Shown here one piece after another: positions 62,514-64,000 of a stretch of 64,000 nucleotides of DNA. Positions within the stretch are counted from its first letter, which is position 1. The number at the start of each line of letters is the position of its first letter. Location of the stretch: assembly GCF_034702125.1 (NCBI RefSeq), contig NC_085880.1, forward strand, positions 44,809,577 to 44,873,576, in the 5' to 3' direction. The position numbers and the translations under genes were made by a program. The DNA is from Engraulis encrasicolus. Lineage: Eukaryota; Chordata; Actinopteri; Clupeiformes; Engraulidae. The notes under the pieces are model-generated. The model was not told where the DNA came from. It worked only from the letters and a program-made list of their open reading frames with translations, and did no database searches.

Positions 62514-63885
62514 GCAGATTGCACATTCAGCCAATTCCTTTGTTTACATTAACTTTTTTTAAATCCATTTTTAAGTCACGTAAGAACGTGCCCATTTCTC
62601 TTATTTCTTCAACCATTTCACGTGTGGCCATTCATTTTTTTATACTGGGAGGGGATACCAAGCCAATTATTAAATTCATTCAGGATTCAAACTGGTCTTC
62701 TAACCGCTATAAACAAGCTATGCAATTACCCATTAATTAGCATGGCCGAATTTAACTTATTATGGAAAAAAAGATTGAACATGTGTTTGGTGTATGCATT
62801 GTGGATGACACTGACCAAGTCCTGTGGACAATCAGAGGGTTGAGCAGGCATATATGCTGAATACTTAATGATGACTGCTAGTCTTCAAGACTAGGCCAAT
62901 CACCCAGTTTTCCATCTTAAATCACCATAACAATATTACAACAAATAATGCTAGATAATGAACCTGTCTACACTTAATTCCCTGCAGATTTCAAATTGTG
63001 ACACCTAACTCCGCTAGCTGCTATTTCATGGGCTTTACCTCACCACCATTATTAACACCAGGCATTCACATCTACTACGAGATGACTTAGTTACAAACAT
63101 ACTGGGTGAGGAATTCTTTAGTGAAGAACTTTTCCGCGGTTGAGCTGTGAAACCGCTTTAGTGAAGACGGCCATTGTGTGTGCAATCTGCAGCAGATTAG
63201 GTAATGATTTGGTATTTTCCAGCTGTCTCATTAGCGCGCTAATGAAAGCTTTCACTAAGTAGAGAACGGTACCAAACACATCATTATCTTGACAAACCGG
63301 TGTAATTATTCTTTCCTTGAGCAAAAAAATGTCATCAAAGATCATTTTGTGAAATGCAGCAGTATGTTTGGAATTGAATACACAATTATAGTGACAGCCT
63401 CTCTTGTGATGCGGTATCATGAATGATTATTATTACGGCGTAGATTTTTCTTAAAGGTTGGTGTTCTGGGAAAAAAAACTGTAATCTCACCTCTAATGCA
63501 TCTGCATTGCAATTACTGTGCCAGAACAATACTATGGTTTCTTCTCATAAAATAATGGAAAACCACTAATAATTTCACACCATCTCAAATTACAGGCAGA
63601 TGAAAGGCAATGAACAACTATGTTTTTGTGGTTAAATTAAAAGCACACAATCTGACATCATTTTCATATGAACATATCTGACTGCTACTTTTAATACCAT
63701 GGCCACAAAAGGCCAATTAAAAGTTTTTGATGCTTCAGAAACTAACTCTAAATGCTTTACCTTTTGAAGACAAATGCAGTACAACACAATAGAGTCCAAA
63801 ACAAAACATTATTTGAATCCATGGTCACCGAGTATTAGACCATGAAGATGCAAAACAAGGAAAGCCAACATGTAATATTACTTAC
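62510..63885. other. Intronic sequence, no exon recognised
   Basis: Repeat-poor. A stretch around 63110-63420 is free of repeats and could be conserved intronic sequence, but nothing specific is visible. Confidence 0.4.
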
Positions 63886-63970
63886 TTGCTTCTGGCTGCC
63901 TCCGGTCTTCTCGAGTAAGCTCTGCTTGGCAGTGAGATCAGGGGTGCTGAGTCGCATTCTCAAATTGTCA
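63886..63970 (-). CDS. rab11fip2: Penultimate coding exon of the class I Rab11-FIP gene
   Basis: Minus-strand 85-nt exon between a TTTCTGCAG acceptor and a CAA/GTAAGT donor. After one base completing the previous codon it reads DNLRMRLSTPDLTAKQSLLE then KTGGSQKQ. The exon ends in phase 0 and joins the Rab-binding exon (57175-57396) without changing frame. It would encode part of the variable linker before the Rab-binding helix. I recognise no domain in these 28 residues by themselves; the assignment rests on the splice signals, the frame and the next exon. Upstream exons, including the expected N-terminal C2 domain, lie beyond the window's right edge. Confidence 0.75.
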
Positions 63971-64000
63971 CTGCAGAAAGACACAGCAATGATAACAATC

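Larger units (their letters stand above)
57397..63885 (-). other. Intron between the two rab11fip2-like exons
   Basis: The minus-strand donor GTAAGT follows the exon at 63886 and the acceptor TTTCTCATCATAG precedes the exon ending at 57396. The roughly 6.5-kb intron holds a broken LINE, at least two hAT MITEs and a GA repeat. It contains no additional exon that I can support. Confidence 0.8.

Overview
The window looks like vertebrate nuclear DNA, most probably from a teleost fish. It is dominated by non-coding sequence packed with long GT, CT, GA and AAAG microsatellites, by fragments of fish-type non-LTR retrotransposons (LINEs), by tRNA-related SINE-like repeats, and by many short terminal-inverted-repeat elements (MITEs). 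A clupeiform-like fish is possible because the palindrome TAGGCCTA is unusually frequent, but I cannot fix the species.

The only host gene I can support is at the right-hand end on the minus strand. It consists of the last two coding exons (63886-63970 and 57175-57396) of a class I Rab11 family-interacting protein, most like rab11fip2. They are separated by an intron of about 6.5 kb and have in-phase splice junctions. Everything below 57175 lies 3' of that gene and I see no other convincing exon in it. In mammals RAB11FIP2 sits tail-to-tail with EMX2 across a large gene desert, so the left 57 kb may be the fish equivalent of that desert. Emx2 would then lie off the low-coordinate end; this is inference.

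Layout: 0-9 kb holds a LINE 3' end, hAT- and piggyBac-type MITEs and purine/pyrimidine tracts. 9-20 kb holds a nested palindromic element, an element with internal 'ctaagac' repeats, and long GT, TTCAA and AAAG arrays. 20-31 kb holds LINE/SINE tails, SINE-like copies, several hAT MITEs, and a 1.1-kb hAT element swollen by a 41-42 bp minisatellite. 31-37 kb holds a hairpin (foldback) element, a CA array and a triple-nested palindrome with telomere-like repeats. 37-45 kb is quieter and includes a candidate conserved non-coding block. 45-57 kb holds two more foldback elements, a Tc1/mariner-like and a Harbinger-like MITE, and another nested hAT insertion. 57-64 kb holds the two exons and an intron that contains a dead LINE and more MITEs.

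The most notable structure is mobile-element biology. At least 13 elements have hAT-type ends with perfect or near-perfect 8-bp target duplications. Three hairpin elements have mostly unrelated arms but the same overall plan: direct repeat of about 14-16 bp, 39-44 bp arm, short core, inverted arm, 67-82 bp tail, direct repeat.
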